Below are positions 9,435 through 17,548 of a DNA stretch of 63,015 bases, in pieces. The notes beneath the pieces were generated by a model that worked only from the letters and a program-made list of their open reading frames with translations, made no database searches and had not been told where the DNA came from. The DNA is taken from contig NZ_FCNY02000030.1 in NCBI RefSeq assembly GCF_001544575.2, positions 1-63,015 on the forward strand, written 5' to 3'. The stretch's first letter is position 1, and each line of letters opens with the position of its first letter. The translations under genes were made by a program, and so were the position numbers. This stretch comes from Caballeronia cordobensis (lineage in GTDB: Bacteria > Pseudomonadota > Gammaproteobacteria > Burkholderiales > Burkholderiaceae).

Positions 9435-10730
9435 ATGACACCCGATAACCCGAACTCTCGCGAGTCCGCGCAGGCGGAGCGCCGTCTGTATGATCTCGCT
9501 GAAGCAAACACGGTTCTCGCCAGGCAGGTCGAGGCATTGCAGCGCACCATCGACGACCAGCAGCGCGAAATGAAATCGCTGCGGGACAATCAGGACTTGC
9601 GCAAGCGGCTGTTTCAGACCATCGCAAAGGTGCATGCGGAGTGTGAGCCGATACATGCGGTTCCCGAGGCAAGCGACGACTCCGCGCAAGCAAGCTTCGC
9701 GCGTGCGTTCCCCGCCGAGCGCACGTTTGAGTGGCAGGCGACGCGCGACACGATGTACGCCAATCCCGACGAGCGTTTCCGGAAGGTCTGCCACATCTTT
9801 CATCACGACTGGGTGGGCATGCGTTCGGCTGTCGGCGCGTTGCCGGGTTGGAAGCTTTCGATTCCTTCGACGAGCGGCATACCGGTGCGCGAGATCGAAC
9901 TCATCATGGGGCTGCTGCAGGAGCAGGGCGTCGAAAAGCTCGTGCTGCATGGCATCTCCGATCCGATGTACGCACTGTCGCGCTCGCTGACGCAAGCCGG
10001 ATACGACCAGCAATATCTGGTCTGGCACGGCACCACGACGCAGTGGGTGTGGGATGACGAGCGGCGTTTCGCGCAACGCGCCATTCAAATGGCGCGCGAA
10101 GGCAAAGTCCGCCGCTTCAGCGCGATCCGGCGCGGCCTCGGCCCGATCGTCGGCGAGCGCAATTTCGCGCCGCAACTCGTGAACATGCCGCCGCGCTTCG
10201 CCGATGGGGCGATCGCGCATCGTGCGCACCGCGGCGATAAATGCAGCGCGCTCGCCCCGTCGTGGAACGATTTGCGCAAGAACCTCGCGACCAATGTGCT
10301 GGCCGCGCAGACCGTGGATCGCGTCAGCGAGGTTTTCGTCGTCGCGAAGGACTTCGATCTGCCCGAGTGGCTCGCGCCGAAAGTGCAGAAAGTGCCTTAT
10401 CGCGATCACACGAGCATGCTCGAAATGATGGCGACGATGGACATCGTCCTTAACGTGACGACCATCGACTGTCATCCGATGGTGGACCTCGAAGCGATGT
10501 CGGTGGGAACGCCGTGCGTGCGCGGCCCGCTCTTTCTCGACGGGCTGGAGGATCACGCGTATGTCCGCGCCACCGCGGTCGACAACCCGATGAGCGTGGA
10601 AGATGTGGCGCGCCGCATCGACAGCGTGCTCGGCATCGAGGCGGGGGAACTGCAAGATATGATGAACGATTACAAACGTGCATTGCTCGAGTTGTCGCGT
10701 GAGCGATACCTTGGATTCCTGGAGATCTGA
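9435..10730 (+). CDS. Probable glycosyltransferase (GT4-like) with N-terminal coiled coil
   Basis: A 431-residue protein. Residues 10-65 are strongly heptad-like (VLARQVEALQRTIDDQQREM and following), so a coiled coil is likely. The remainder looks like a GT-B fold enzyme: the C-terminal half has VFVVAKDF, MDIVLNVTTIDCHPMVDLEAMSVGTPCVRG, and PMSVEDVARRI. The place of the usual E-x7-E motif is taken by D-x7-E (DCHPMVDLE). AGGA lies seven bases before the ATG. It sits between the two large two-domain paralogues, nine bases before the second, so it is part of the same O-chain operon. Neither donor nor acceptor can be named; a non-catalytic role is possible. Confidence 0.65.
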   Translation: MTPDNPNSRESAQAERRLYDLAEANTVLARQVEALQRTIDDQQREMKSLRDNQDLRKRLFQTIAKVHAECEPIHAVPEASDDSAQASFARAFPAERTFEWQATRDTMYANPDERFRKVCHIFHHDWVGMRSAVGALPGWKLSIPSTSGIPVREIELIMGLLQEQGVEKLVLHGISDPMYALSRSLTQAGYDQQYLVWHGTTTQWVWDDERRFAQRAIQMAREGKVRRFSAIRRGLGPIVGERNFAPQLVNMPPRFADGAIAHRAHRGDKCSALAPSWNDLRKNLATNVLAAQTVDRVSEVFVVAKDFDLPEWLAPKVQKVPYRDHTSMLEMMATMDIVLNVTTIDCHPMVDLEAMSVGTPCVRGPLFLDGLEDHAYVRATAVDNPMSVEDVARRIDSVLGIEAGELQDMMNDYKRALLELSRERYLGFLEI

Positions 10731-10739
10731 AGGCCGCCC

Positions 10740-12923
10740 ATGAGAGTATTCGTCACGACAGAACTGTTCCCCTTCACGCACGGTGGCATTGGCCGGTCGA
10801 TCGCAAACATGCTCTCGGTGTCGAGCGAGCAGGAGTTGGCGAGCACCGCCGTCGTCTGGGTGGGCGACGAGTTCGATGCCGCGCGCTTCGAGATGCTCTA
10901 TCCGAAGGTCAGGCTGATCGTCGCGTCCCGCGAGACCTATCGGCTCGTCGACGACGACGGCATCAGCTATCCCCCGGAGTGGGCATTCACGGCTACGGAG
11001 TGGCACTGGCAGTCGGTCCGCGCGATGCAGGGGCTTCTGCGTCTTGCGGCGGAGAAGAGCCTCGACTATGTCGAGTTTCATGACTGGGGCGGCCTCGCCT
11101 TTGCGTCGCTGCAGGAAAAGTTGCTGGGCCGCGCGTTCGCGGATACCGTGCTTGCCGTGAGGCTCCATACGGCGGACAGCCTGCTTGCGGATGTCGACAG
11201 CCGCCCCGTCGACAAACGCGCGCTCGCGGTCTACGACCTGGAGCGCAAGGCGCTCGCCGATTGCGATGTGATCGTCGCGCAACTGCCGGAAGTGGCCCGC
11301 GCGATGCAGGCCTTCTTCGCATTCGCCGATGACGACTGGAATGCACGCCTCGTGCTGCATGCGTCGCCGGTCGTGCTGGATATCGGCGCGGTCGCTGCGC
11401 GATCCATTGAACCGTCGAGTGATACGAATATCGTCTTCTCGTCGAAGATCCAGCATCTCAAGCGCCCGGAATTGTTCGTGCGAGGGTGTTGCGGCTTCCT
11501 TCGCGCGAATCCGGACTATCGCGGTTCGATCGTGTTCGCCGCGCACTCGTCCGACGAAAATTATCAGCAGCGCATCGAGCGCATGGTGCCAGCGGATCTT
11601 CGCCAGCGCTTCCAGTTCCTGGACAAGCTGAACGTGACCGAGCGGCACAATGCCGTGTCGCGTTCCGTCTGCGTGTTCACGTCGCCGTTCGAGTCGTTTT
11701 GCCTTGCGGCGTACGAGGCATCGATGTCGGGAGGGATATGCGTGGTGAACGCGACGAACCCGGCTTTCGGCGAACATTCGCCCTGGATCGACGACGTCAA
11801 CAGCATCAAATTCGACGGCGGCGCCCCGAGCCTTGCCGCAGCGCTTGGGCGCGCGATCAAGGGCGGCGCGCGCGATATCGTGCGCGTTCCGCAGACGGCG
11901 GCGCCGTGGACGCTCGCGCCGAAGCCTCGCGCGGACGCTCCGGCCGTCGATTCGATGCCGCTGGTGTCGGTCGTCGTGCCGCATTTCAACCTTGGTCACT
12001 ATCTCGTCCGGACCATCGACTCCGTGCTCGCATCGACCTATGCGAACGTGGAACTCGTGGTCGTCGACGATTGTTCGACGGAGCGCTTCAGTCAGCTTGC
12101 AATCGAGCGGCTTGAGGGCATTCACGAGCGCTTGCGCATCGTGCGCAACGAAATGAATCTCGGGCTCGCTGCTACGCGCAACGTCGCATTGACCCACGTG
12201 CGCGGCGACTATGTGCTAACCCTCGATGCCGACGATCTGATCAGCCCCGGATTCATCGAGCTGGCGGTGGGCGCGCTGACTGCGCGGCCTGGCTACGATT
12301 TCGTCATCCCGCAGACCGGTTTCTTCCTGGACGCCGACGAGGGGCAGATCGGCCGGCAGGTGGCGTTCACGGACTACGCGGTGTTCTTTGGCGAGGCTGC
12401 GGCGATCGGCATGTACGAGAACCGGTTCTCCACGGCGACATGTCTCGCGCGCACACGCGTCTTGCGCGAATTGGGCTATCGCGAAGAGCTGGAGGCTTAC
12501 GAAGACTGGGACATGTACATGCGCGCGACGGCAGCGGGCAAGCGCTTCGTCGTCACGAATGGCATTCACTTCTTCTACCGGCGCCGCCAGGAGTCGATGT
12601 ATCACACGCCCGAGCGTTTGGCGCGTCATCGGTCGCTCTATCACGACCTCATTCGCAAGAAGACGTGGCGCACGGGCGTATTGCGGATGCCGCTCTACGT
12701 CGTGGAAGCCGGAACGAGCAGGGGTGCGGAGGCGGAGGCGCTGATGGAACGGGTCGAAGCGATGCAGGCGCGGTTGAACCACTTCGAGCGTAGCCGGGCG
12801 GTGTTCGCTGTATTGAAACTGCAGAGCTGGGCACAGCGCAATGCGCCTTGGGTGGCGCGTCTCGCGCGTAAAGGCGCGAGAGTCGCCCGGGGAATGCTGC
12901 GGCGTTTGCGGTCTCGAGGCTGA
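10740..12923 (+). CDS. Two-domain glycosyltransferase (GT4-like + GT2), paralogue 2
   Basis: A 727-residue fusion with the same design as the gene at 7212. The N-terminal GT4-like half carries ELFPFTHGGIGR and FESFCLAAYEAS (E318/E326); the GT2 half begins PLVSVVVPHFNLGHYL (about 407) and has VVDDCS, LGLAATRNVAL, DADD (D496 on) and YEDWDMYMRA. The last 70 residues combine a short heptad stretch with a strongly basic end (VARLARKGARVARGMLRRLR), which could bind the membrane face. GAAGG lies seven bases before the ATG and the gap to the previous gene is nine bases. Sequence divergence from its paralogue suggests different sugars or acceptors rather than a recent copy. Confidence 0.85.
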   Translation: MRVFVTTELFPFTHGGIGRSIANMLSVSSEQELASTAVVWVGDEFDAARFEMLYPKVRLIVASRETYRLVDDDGISYPPEWAFTATEWHWQSVRAMQGLLRLAAEKSLDYVEFHDWGGLAFASLQEKLLGRAFADTVLAVRLHTADSLLADVDSRPVDKRALAVYDLERKALADCDVIVAQLPEVARAMQAFFAFADDDWNARLVLHASPVVLDIGAVAARSIEPSSDTNIVFSSKIQHLKRPELFVRGCCGFLRANPDYRGSIVFAAHSSDENYQQRIERMVPADLRQRFQFLDKLNVTERHNAVSRSVCVFTSPFESFCLAAYEASMSGGICVVNATNPAFGEHSPWIDDVNSIKFDGGAPSLAAALGRAIKGGARDIVRVPQTAAPWTLAPKPRADAPAVDSMPLVSVVVPHFNLGHYLVRTIDSVLASTYANVELVVVDDCSTERFSQLAIERLEGIHERLRIVRNEMNLGLAATRNVALTHVRGDYVLTLDADDLISPGFIELAVGALTARPGYDFVIPQTGFFLDADEGQIGRQVAFTDYAVFFGEAAAIGMYENRFSTATCLARTRVLRELGYREELEAYEDWDMYMRATAAGKRFVVTNGIHFFYRRRQESMYHTPERLARHRSLYHDLIRKKTWRTGVLRMPLYVVEAGTSRGAEAEALMERVEAMQARLNHFERSRAVFAVLKLQSWAQRNAPWVARLARKGARVARGMLRRLRSRG

Positions 12924-13009
12924 GAAGCAGCATCATTTCATCGCGATGCTTGTCGAGCCGGTTTCCGCCAGAGGCGGGCGCGAGAGCCGCTCCCGCCAAT
13001 CCCTCTCTC

Positions 13010-14683
13010 TCAGGACTTGTCGAGCATTCGACGCAGGCGCGCCCGTGCCGAGGCCCAATCGCCGCGGAGCACGCTTGCTCCGAAGCGTAAAGGCTTGGTC
13101 ATACGCCAGGTGCGAGAGTTCAGCAACTGCCGGTTCTGCGCAGTCGCGGCATTGCATTGAGTTTCTGTTGCGGCCACCTGCTGGCTCAATTCGGCCACTT
13201 GCGCGTTCAACGCTTGATTCACGGCAATCGCGTCCTGAGTACGCTGAAGCTCTGCTTGATTGGCCGCGGTCAATTCGGCGATCACGTCCTGCGTTCGCTG
13301 AAGTTCCGCTCGATTGGCCGTGTTCAACTGGCCGATGTGCGCATTGAGCGCGCCAGACTTTTCACGCTCCGAACCGAGAAGCAAATGCAGTTCGGCCACT
13401 TGCGCATCCAGCGTCGCGATTTTCTGATTCACGTATTTCGATTGCTCGGCCCATTGCCGCATCCCGTTGCCCTTGAATCGCCAAGGCACGGGCGCGGCTT
13501 CGTTCGGGTAGGACACATCGATGGTCCGCGCCAGGGACGGAGCGCGTTGAACGAGATCTTCGACCTTCGCGAGCCAGGCGCCACGCCGTTCCAGGTTGCT
13601 CGAATGATTGGCCAGATGCGGGTCTTGCATGAATGCATCGAAGTCCTGTTCGACTTGCAAGGCATCACGTTTCTGCTGATAGAAGAGATTGCTTCCGCGC
13701 AACCAGCACGGAATACCGGCAAGCTGCAGCCACAGCGCCACGTGGTAAGACGAGGAATATCCGATCGCGCCTTCGACGGGAGCGGCCAGCGTAGGCCATC
13801 GGCCGAATGCGAGTTGCGCGAGTTCGAGTACGCGATAGTCCGCAAACGGGAACGTTCTTTCGAGCTCCTTGATGGCTTCGCGCGCGTCGAAGACGTCCAG
13901 CCGGCGGTCGCCGTAAGCCTGGAGAATCGTCGTGCCCGAACGTGCCGCCGCGCTCGAGGCGAGGATAGCCAGCTCGCGCGGTATGCCTGCCGGGTTCGTC
14001 GCGTTGCCGGTATAGCCGGAGATATTCATGTGCATCAGTAAGCCGTTGCCTCGACGCAGAGGCAGATTGGCCGTCAGCTTTTGCAATTCTTCCGTGGCGT
14101 CGTCGAAAGAGAACGAGGGTTCGTAACCGGCCTCGGTCATCCACTGGTACGAAAGCTCGTCGCGTACGCCGAACAGAGCGGCCGGATATTTGCCGAGATG
14201 TTCCAGCACGCGCGATTCGAAGGGCCTCGTGATTTGCAGACCGGACGCGAAATAGAGCGCCGGTTGAATCGTTGCGAGCAAATACTCGATGATGGGCAGG
14301 TAGTATTCGCCCCACTTATCGTTGAGAAATCCGCCGCCGTACAGATGCAGTGCGCTGATATTGCGCATCGTACGGATTCGCTGAAGACTCAATCCGCTGT
14401 CTTCGAAATCGCGCGCGACGGGAGACACGAAAACGATTGCATCGGCGTCGTAAGTACGTCGCATGAACTCGGGAAATTCAGGGTCGCCGATGGCGTCAGT
14501 CGACATGACGAGCACTATCTTGTATCGGCCGAGGCGTCGGTGCAGCGCGATCGAATTCAATAACTGCGCAATGTCGCCGAAGTTGGGATAGCCGAAATCG
14601 CTGCCCAACAGAAAGATTTTTTCGTCGAGGCTGTCCAGGGCTGAGGAGCTAGCTTCGTCGCAGTAGCAACAGAATGATTGCAT
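13010..14683 (-). CDS. Polysaccharide pyruvyl transferase-like protein with repeat-containing coiled-coil tail
   Basis: A 557-residue protein (ATG at 14683; a TTG five codons upstream is possible). The N-terminal 380 residues look like the polysaccharide pyruvyl transferase superfamily: LLGSDFGYPNFGDIAQLLNS, LHLYGGGFLNDKWGEYY, a GVRDELSYQWM motif, SFDDAT and a late segment around VEGAIGYSSSYHVALWLQ. Members of that family add pyruvate ketals to surface sugars using PEP, but others act differently, so the reaction is inferred. The tail (about 400-520) is coiled coil with an 18-residue tandem repeat built on AELQRTQD, and ends with SRTWRMTKPLR, the motif also seen near the N-terminus of the 723-aa glycosyltransferase at 2981-5152. 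It converges with the 727-aa gene. Confidence 0.65.
   Translation of the reverse strand: MQSFCCYCDEASSSALDSLDEKIFLLGSDFGYPNFGDIAQLLNSIALHRRLGRYKIVLVMSTDAIGDPEFPEFMRRTYDADAIVFVSPVARDFEDSGLSLQRIRTMRNISALHLYGGGFLNDKWGEYYLPIIEYLLATIQPALYFASGLQITRPFESRVLEHLGKYPAALFGVRDELSYQWMTEAGYEPSFSFDDATEELQKLTANLPLRRGNGLLMHMNISGYTGNATNPAGIPRELAILASSAAARSGTTILQAYGDRRLDVFDAREAIKELERTFPFADYRVLELAQLAFGRWPTLAAPVEGAIGYSSSYHVALWLQLAGIPCWLRGSNLFYQQKRDALQVEQDFDAFMQDPHLANHSSNLERRGAWLAKVEDLVQRAPSLARTIDVSYPNEAAPVPWRFKGNGMRQWAEQSKYVNQKIATLDAQVAELHLLLGSEREKSGALNAHIGQLNTANRAELQRTQDVIAELTAANQAELQRTQDAIAVNQALNAQVAELSQQVAATETQCNAATAQNRQLLNSRTWRMTKPLRFGASVLRGDWASARARLRRMLDKS
13231..13338 (-). repeat. Two 54-bp imperfect direct repeats inside the coiled-coil region
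   Basis: Copies 13231-13284 and 13285-13338 are clearly similar by eye and encode the 18-residue tandem repeat (AELQRTQD followed by ten further residues). A second similar pair, around TTCGGCCACTTGCGC, lies near 13192 and 13394. The coiled coil seems to have grown by duplication. Confidence 0.75.
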
Positions 14684-15197
14684 AGGTTCGGGGCTCAAAC
14701 GAGAGAGCGCTTTAGCGTGTGGATCGTCTGAAGGGGACGCGGAAGAGCTTTGCGAAAGCGCGCGGAAAAGACTGCGGCGCCACCAAGCGCTTCAATGCCT
14801 CTGCGGTCTGATTGGCATGTCACGCCAGTGGTCCGAGCGAGAGGAACGCTCATATTCCGCAAGAGGCGTGTCGACTTGGTGCACGGTCTCTCCACATCGA
14901 CGAAAATCGAATAAAGCCGGTATATCTTCGAGGCACGTCGCGGTGGTTTGGGCATTTCGTGCGGAAATTCATCCATTTTTGTGCGGCTGAAGCCAGGCAA
15001 GTATTCGTTCGGCGGAACTGAAGGCTGCCAGAAAAGAAGCCGTTCAAAACGTGCATTGAAATGACACGAGTCCAGTTTATCAATTTTTGTAACTTACCGA
15101 TGCAATATCCTGTCGCTCACGCCCGCAGGGGACGCTGGAAATACAGGGTTCGCGCGCGGCCTCACATCACATCAGCGCGCCCTAAAGCATGAACCGG
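14684..15197. other. 514-bp gene-free stretch, A+T-rich in part
   Basis: No open frame here looks coding on either strand. The part from about 15040 to 15110 is clearly more A+T-rich than the rest of the window and probably holds the promoter of the leftward pyruvyl-transferase-like gene. It also lies downstream of the leftward GT-C gene ending at 15198. No strong terminator hairpin with a T-run was seen. Confidence 0.5.
15055..15083 (-). promoter_or_regulatory. Candidate sigma70-type promoter for the pyruvyl transferase-like gene
   Basis: On the minus strand TTGATA (15083-15078) and TTCAAT (15060-15055) are exactly 17 bases apart, matching five and four of six consensus positions. It would give a long leader of about 370 bases before the ATG at 14683. 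Confidence 0.3.
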
Positions 15198-17099
15198 TCA
15201 GCGCGAACCGCGACCGTCTCCGAAAAGGCGCGTTCCGAGCCAGAGCAAGACCAGTATGTTCACGCACAGCAAGCCCAAAAACGAGAGGAGATACACGTTC
15301 GGTGCCGTGTCTCGTCTTACGAGCGGCACCGTTACGTCCTTCCAGGCAGGTGAAGGCGAGTAGAGATCGAACGTCTCGTCAAAACCAGAGGACTGGACGC
15401 GCACGATCCCGGACTGACTATGCGATCTGAATGCGAGCGTCGCTGCCACGCCGCTGCCCTGATCCTGCCAGGTTATCGTGTCTGCGGGATAGCCCGTCGA
15501 ACACCACGCGCCATCGGTGAATGTCCAGTGTCCTGAGAGCGCGCCCGCGGTGACGCCGCCGTCCGCATCGCGAACCTGCTGTAGACATACATCGCTGCTC
15601 GTGGCCGCAGGATTGCGCTCGCCTGTGGCTGAAATCGAAATCGGCGCTGTGCTCATGAGCCAGTTCGCCGGGAAATGCGCTGTGAAGATGAGACCTGTCG
15701 CCAGCGTCACAGCAATGAACTTAAGGCCGGTCGATGCTTGGTTCGTGTGGCCGGATGCACGTCGTTTCGTCGAGAATTCGGCGAAGCCAAGTATGACCGC
15801 AAGCGCAATCGCGATATAGCACCAGTAGAAGTACCGAAGGTCGGACGCTACACCGATCGGAAAGTACGTGAGTGAATAGAGTGCCGCCGAGCAGGCGAGC
15901 ACGAAGGCGTACTTCCCGCACGAAGAACTTCTCTCCCAAAGAAACCCCAGAGCCAGCAGGCAGGCCGCGCAGACCGCGGACCAATATATGGGCACCGACG
16001 CAGCGAGACCGACGCCGAAGGTCGTGTATCTGTTGATCCGGCGTGCTAACGCGTTCAACCGGGCGGGCACGATGTTTCCCGCGGAGATCGTATTGGGTGA
16101 ATCGAGGAATGTCCTCAATCCAGGTGTCTTGAGAAAATATTGGTAGCTTGCAAGCCGGCTACGCAGAAAAGCCGCGGGGTGACGCGCAATCTCGGTGACC
16201 CAGGTGGTCATCAACAGTTTGCTGCCCCACAACTGCTGATCGCGCAATGCCGTGGAGACGAACTGGCAATCATCGAGGGGGCGTCCTGTCGACCACGAAT
16301 AGTTGTCCCAGGCGTGCGGCCGGTAGCAATTTTCGACGAGCATTCGACTCTGTTGAGCGGACCACCGGCCCGGAAGCAAGTTCTCGCCGGTGTAATAGGA
16401 CATTCCCCCGAGACCATAGACTTCGACGGACGAAACGGCATGGGTTCGCTCCACGTTCAGCGCCACGCTCAAGGCTGTCGATAACGCGACAACGCCGGCC
16501 AAACAAACAAGCGTGCCGACCAGCGTCGTCCATATCGAACGGCGATGCAGCGCCCACATGAGAAGCGGTGTCGCGGCGAATATTCCGTTGGGCCGCACCA
16601 GGACGCCGCACAGGATCAGGATGATGCCCGCCGTCAGCGACCAGGAAGCGCGTTTGCCGCTCCGCGCGGCGAAGGAGCGGCTGCGGAAAAGAAGGCCGGC
16701 CGCAGCCCACCAGAACGCGGCGTGCAGGACATCCTTCCAGACAAGGCCAGAGAAGTTGAGGCACACCGGCAGTAGCGGAACGGCAAAGCAGAGCAGGCTC
16801 GGCCAGCCCCATCGATGGCGCAACTCCCACGCAAAACAGGTCGCGCCTCCCCAGATGCCCGCGGAGATCAGTATCAGCATGCCGAGTGCGCCCGGCAAGA
16901 CCTTGAGCATCCACGACCAGAGCAGCGCCATGAAGACGGGATGCCAGTCGGAGAAGCTGTGATGGACCGCCTGAAGATACTGATCGCCAGAGTCGGAACT
17001 GATCAGTCCAGGATAGAAAGCGGCGACATTGAAGCAGAAGCCCGCGAGCCCGACGCTCGCAATCGTCAGTGCAAGTGCCCGCGAGTGCCGATGTTTCAT
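15198..17099 (-). CDS. GT-C type integral membrane glycosyltransferase, candidate third gene of a Gtr module
   Basis: A 633-residue, very hydrophobic protein with many membrane segments. Near the N-terminus is the stretch SSDSGDQYLQAVHHSFSDWH, an aspartate-bearing loop after the first membrane segment as seen in GT-C enzymes that use polyprenyl-phosphate sugars. The C-terminal 150 residues form a soluble, probably periplasmic domain before a last membrane segment. The ATG at 17099 is preferred (AAGG about ten bases upstream, and it clears the end of gtrA); an ATG at 17171 inside gtrA would add 24 residues. Downstream of gtrB and gtrA, it fits the variable Gtr enzyme that moves glucose or another sugar from undecaprenyl phosphate onto the O-chain in the periplasm. 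The exact sugar is unknown. Confidence 0.65.
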   Translation of the reverse strand: MKHRHSRALALTIASVGLAGFCFNVAAFYPGLISSDSGDQYLQAVHHSFSDWHPVFMALLWSWMLKVLPGALGMLILISAGIWGGATCFAWELRHRWGWPSLLCFAVPLLPVCLNFSGLVWKDVLHAAFWWAAAGLLFRSRSFAARSGKRASWSLTAGIILILCGVLVRPNGIFAATPLLMWALHRRSIWTTLVGTLVCLAGVVALSTALSVALNVERTHAVSSVEVYGLGGMSYYTGENLLPGRWSAQQSRMLVENCYRPHAWDNYSWSTGRPLDDCQFVSTALRDQQLWGSKLLMTTWVTEIARHPAAFLRSRLASYQYFLKTPGLRTFLDSPNTISAGNIVPARLNALARRINRYTTFGVGLAASVPIYWSAVCAACLLALGFLWERSSSCGKYAFVLACSAALYSLTYFPIGVASDLRYFYWCYIAIALAVILGFAEFSTKRRASGHTNQASTGLKFIAVTLATGLIFTAHFPANWLMSTAPISISATGERNPAATSSDVCLQQVRDADGGVTAGALSGHWTFTDGAWCSTGYPADTITWQDQGSGVAATLAFRSHSQSGIVRVQSSGFDETFDLYSPSPAWKDVTVPLVRRDTAPNVYLLSFLGLLCVNILVLLWLGTRLFGDGRGSR

Positions 17100-17131
17100 C
17101 GGCGCGTGCCTTGCGCCCGATATGTCGTCGA

Positions 17132-17548
17132 CTATCGGCTTTGCTCGACCTTGTGAGTCTTGAACACCCATACTTTTGCGATGAGGAAGTTGACGAACAT
17201 TCCGGCAATCGATCCGACTGCGACAGCGAGCAGCGGGCGCACGGCCGTGTCGCTGAGCAGCTTGATGGCGGTCGCGTACGCAGCGTAATTGCAGAGTCCG
17301 CCGACCAGCATCGCAAGCAGGTACTCATAGGCTTCGCGCCAAACGCCGCGTGAGTTTTGCGCGTCTTTGAACGTGAATCGGCGATTGATCTGCCAGGTCG
17401 CGAAAACCGCGCACAGGAAGGACACCACGCGTCCGACGTAGGGACCGGCGCCCAGCCAGAGCATGAGATAGAGAACGCCGCTGTCGATCAGAAAGCCGAA
17501 TGCTCCGGCAAACGCGAACGTAATGAATTCGCGGTGAACCTTATGCAT
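17132..17548 (-). CDS. gtrA: GtrA family membrane protein, putative undecaprenyl-phosphate sugar flippase
   Basis: A 138-residue protein with four hydrophobic segments. It starts MHKVHREFITFAFAGAFGFLIDSGVLYLM and has the WQINRRFTFKD motif after the second segment, as in the GtrA family. GtrA proteins are thought to flip undecaprenyl-phosphate-glucose to the periplasm. Its start overlaps the end of gtrB by eight bases, and the GT-C gene starts 32 bases after its stop (or overlaps it), so the three form one leftward operon. Confidence 0.88.
   Translation of the reverse strand: MHKVHREFITFAFAGAFGFLIDSGVLYLMLWLGAGPYVGRVVSFLCAVFATWQINRRFTFKDAQNSRGVWREAYEYLLAMLVGGLCNYAAYATAIKLLSDTAVRPLLAVAVGSIAGMFVNFLIAKVWVFKTHKVEQSR

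Noticed and set aside
9423..12197. A 924-codon open frame on the minus strand across the glycosyltransferase genes
   Set aside because: It lies antisense to two well-supported genes, is rich in Arg/His/Asp as expected for a shadow frame in GC-rich DNA, and shows no family features.
14695..15000. A 101-codon minus-strand frame upstream of the pyruvyl-transferase-like gene
   Set aside because: No signal for translation and no recognisable features; it is probably leader or promoter DNA.
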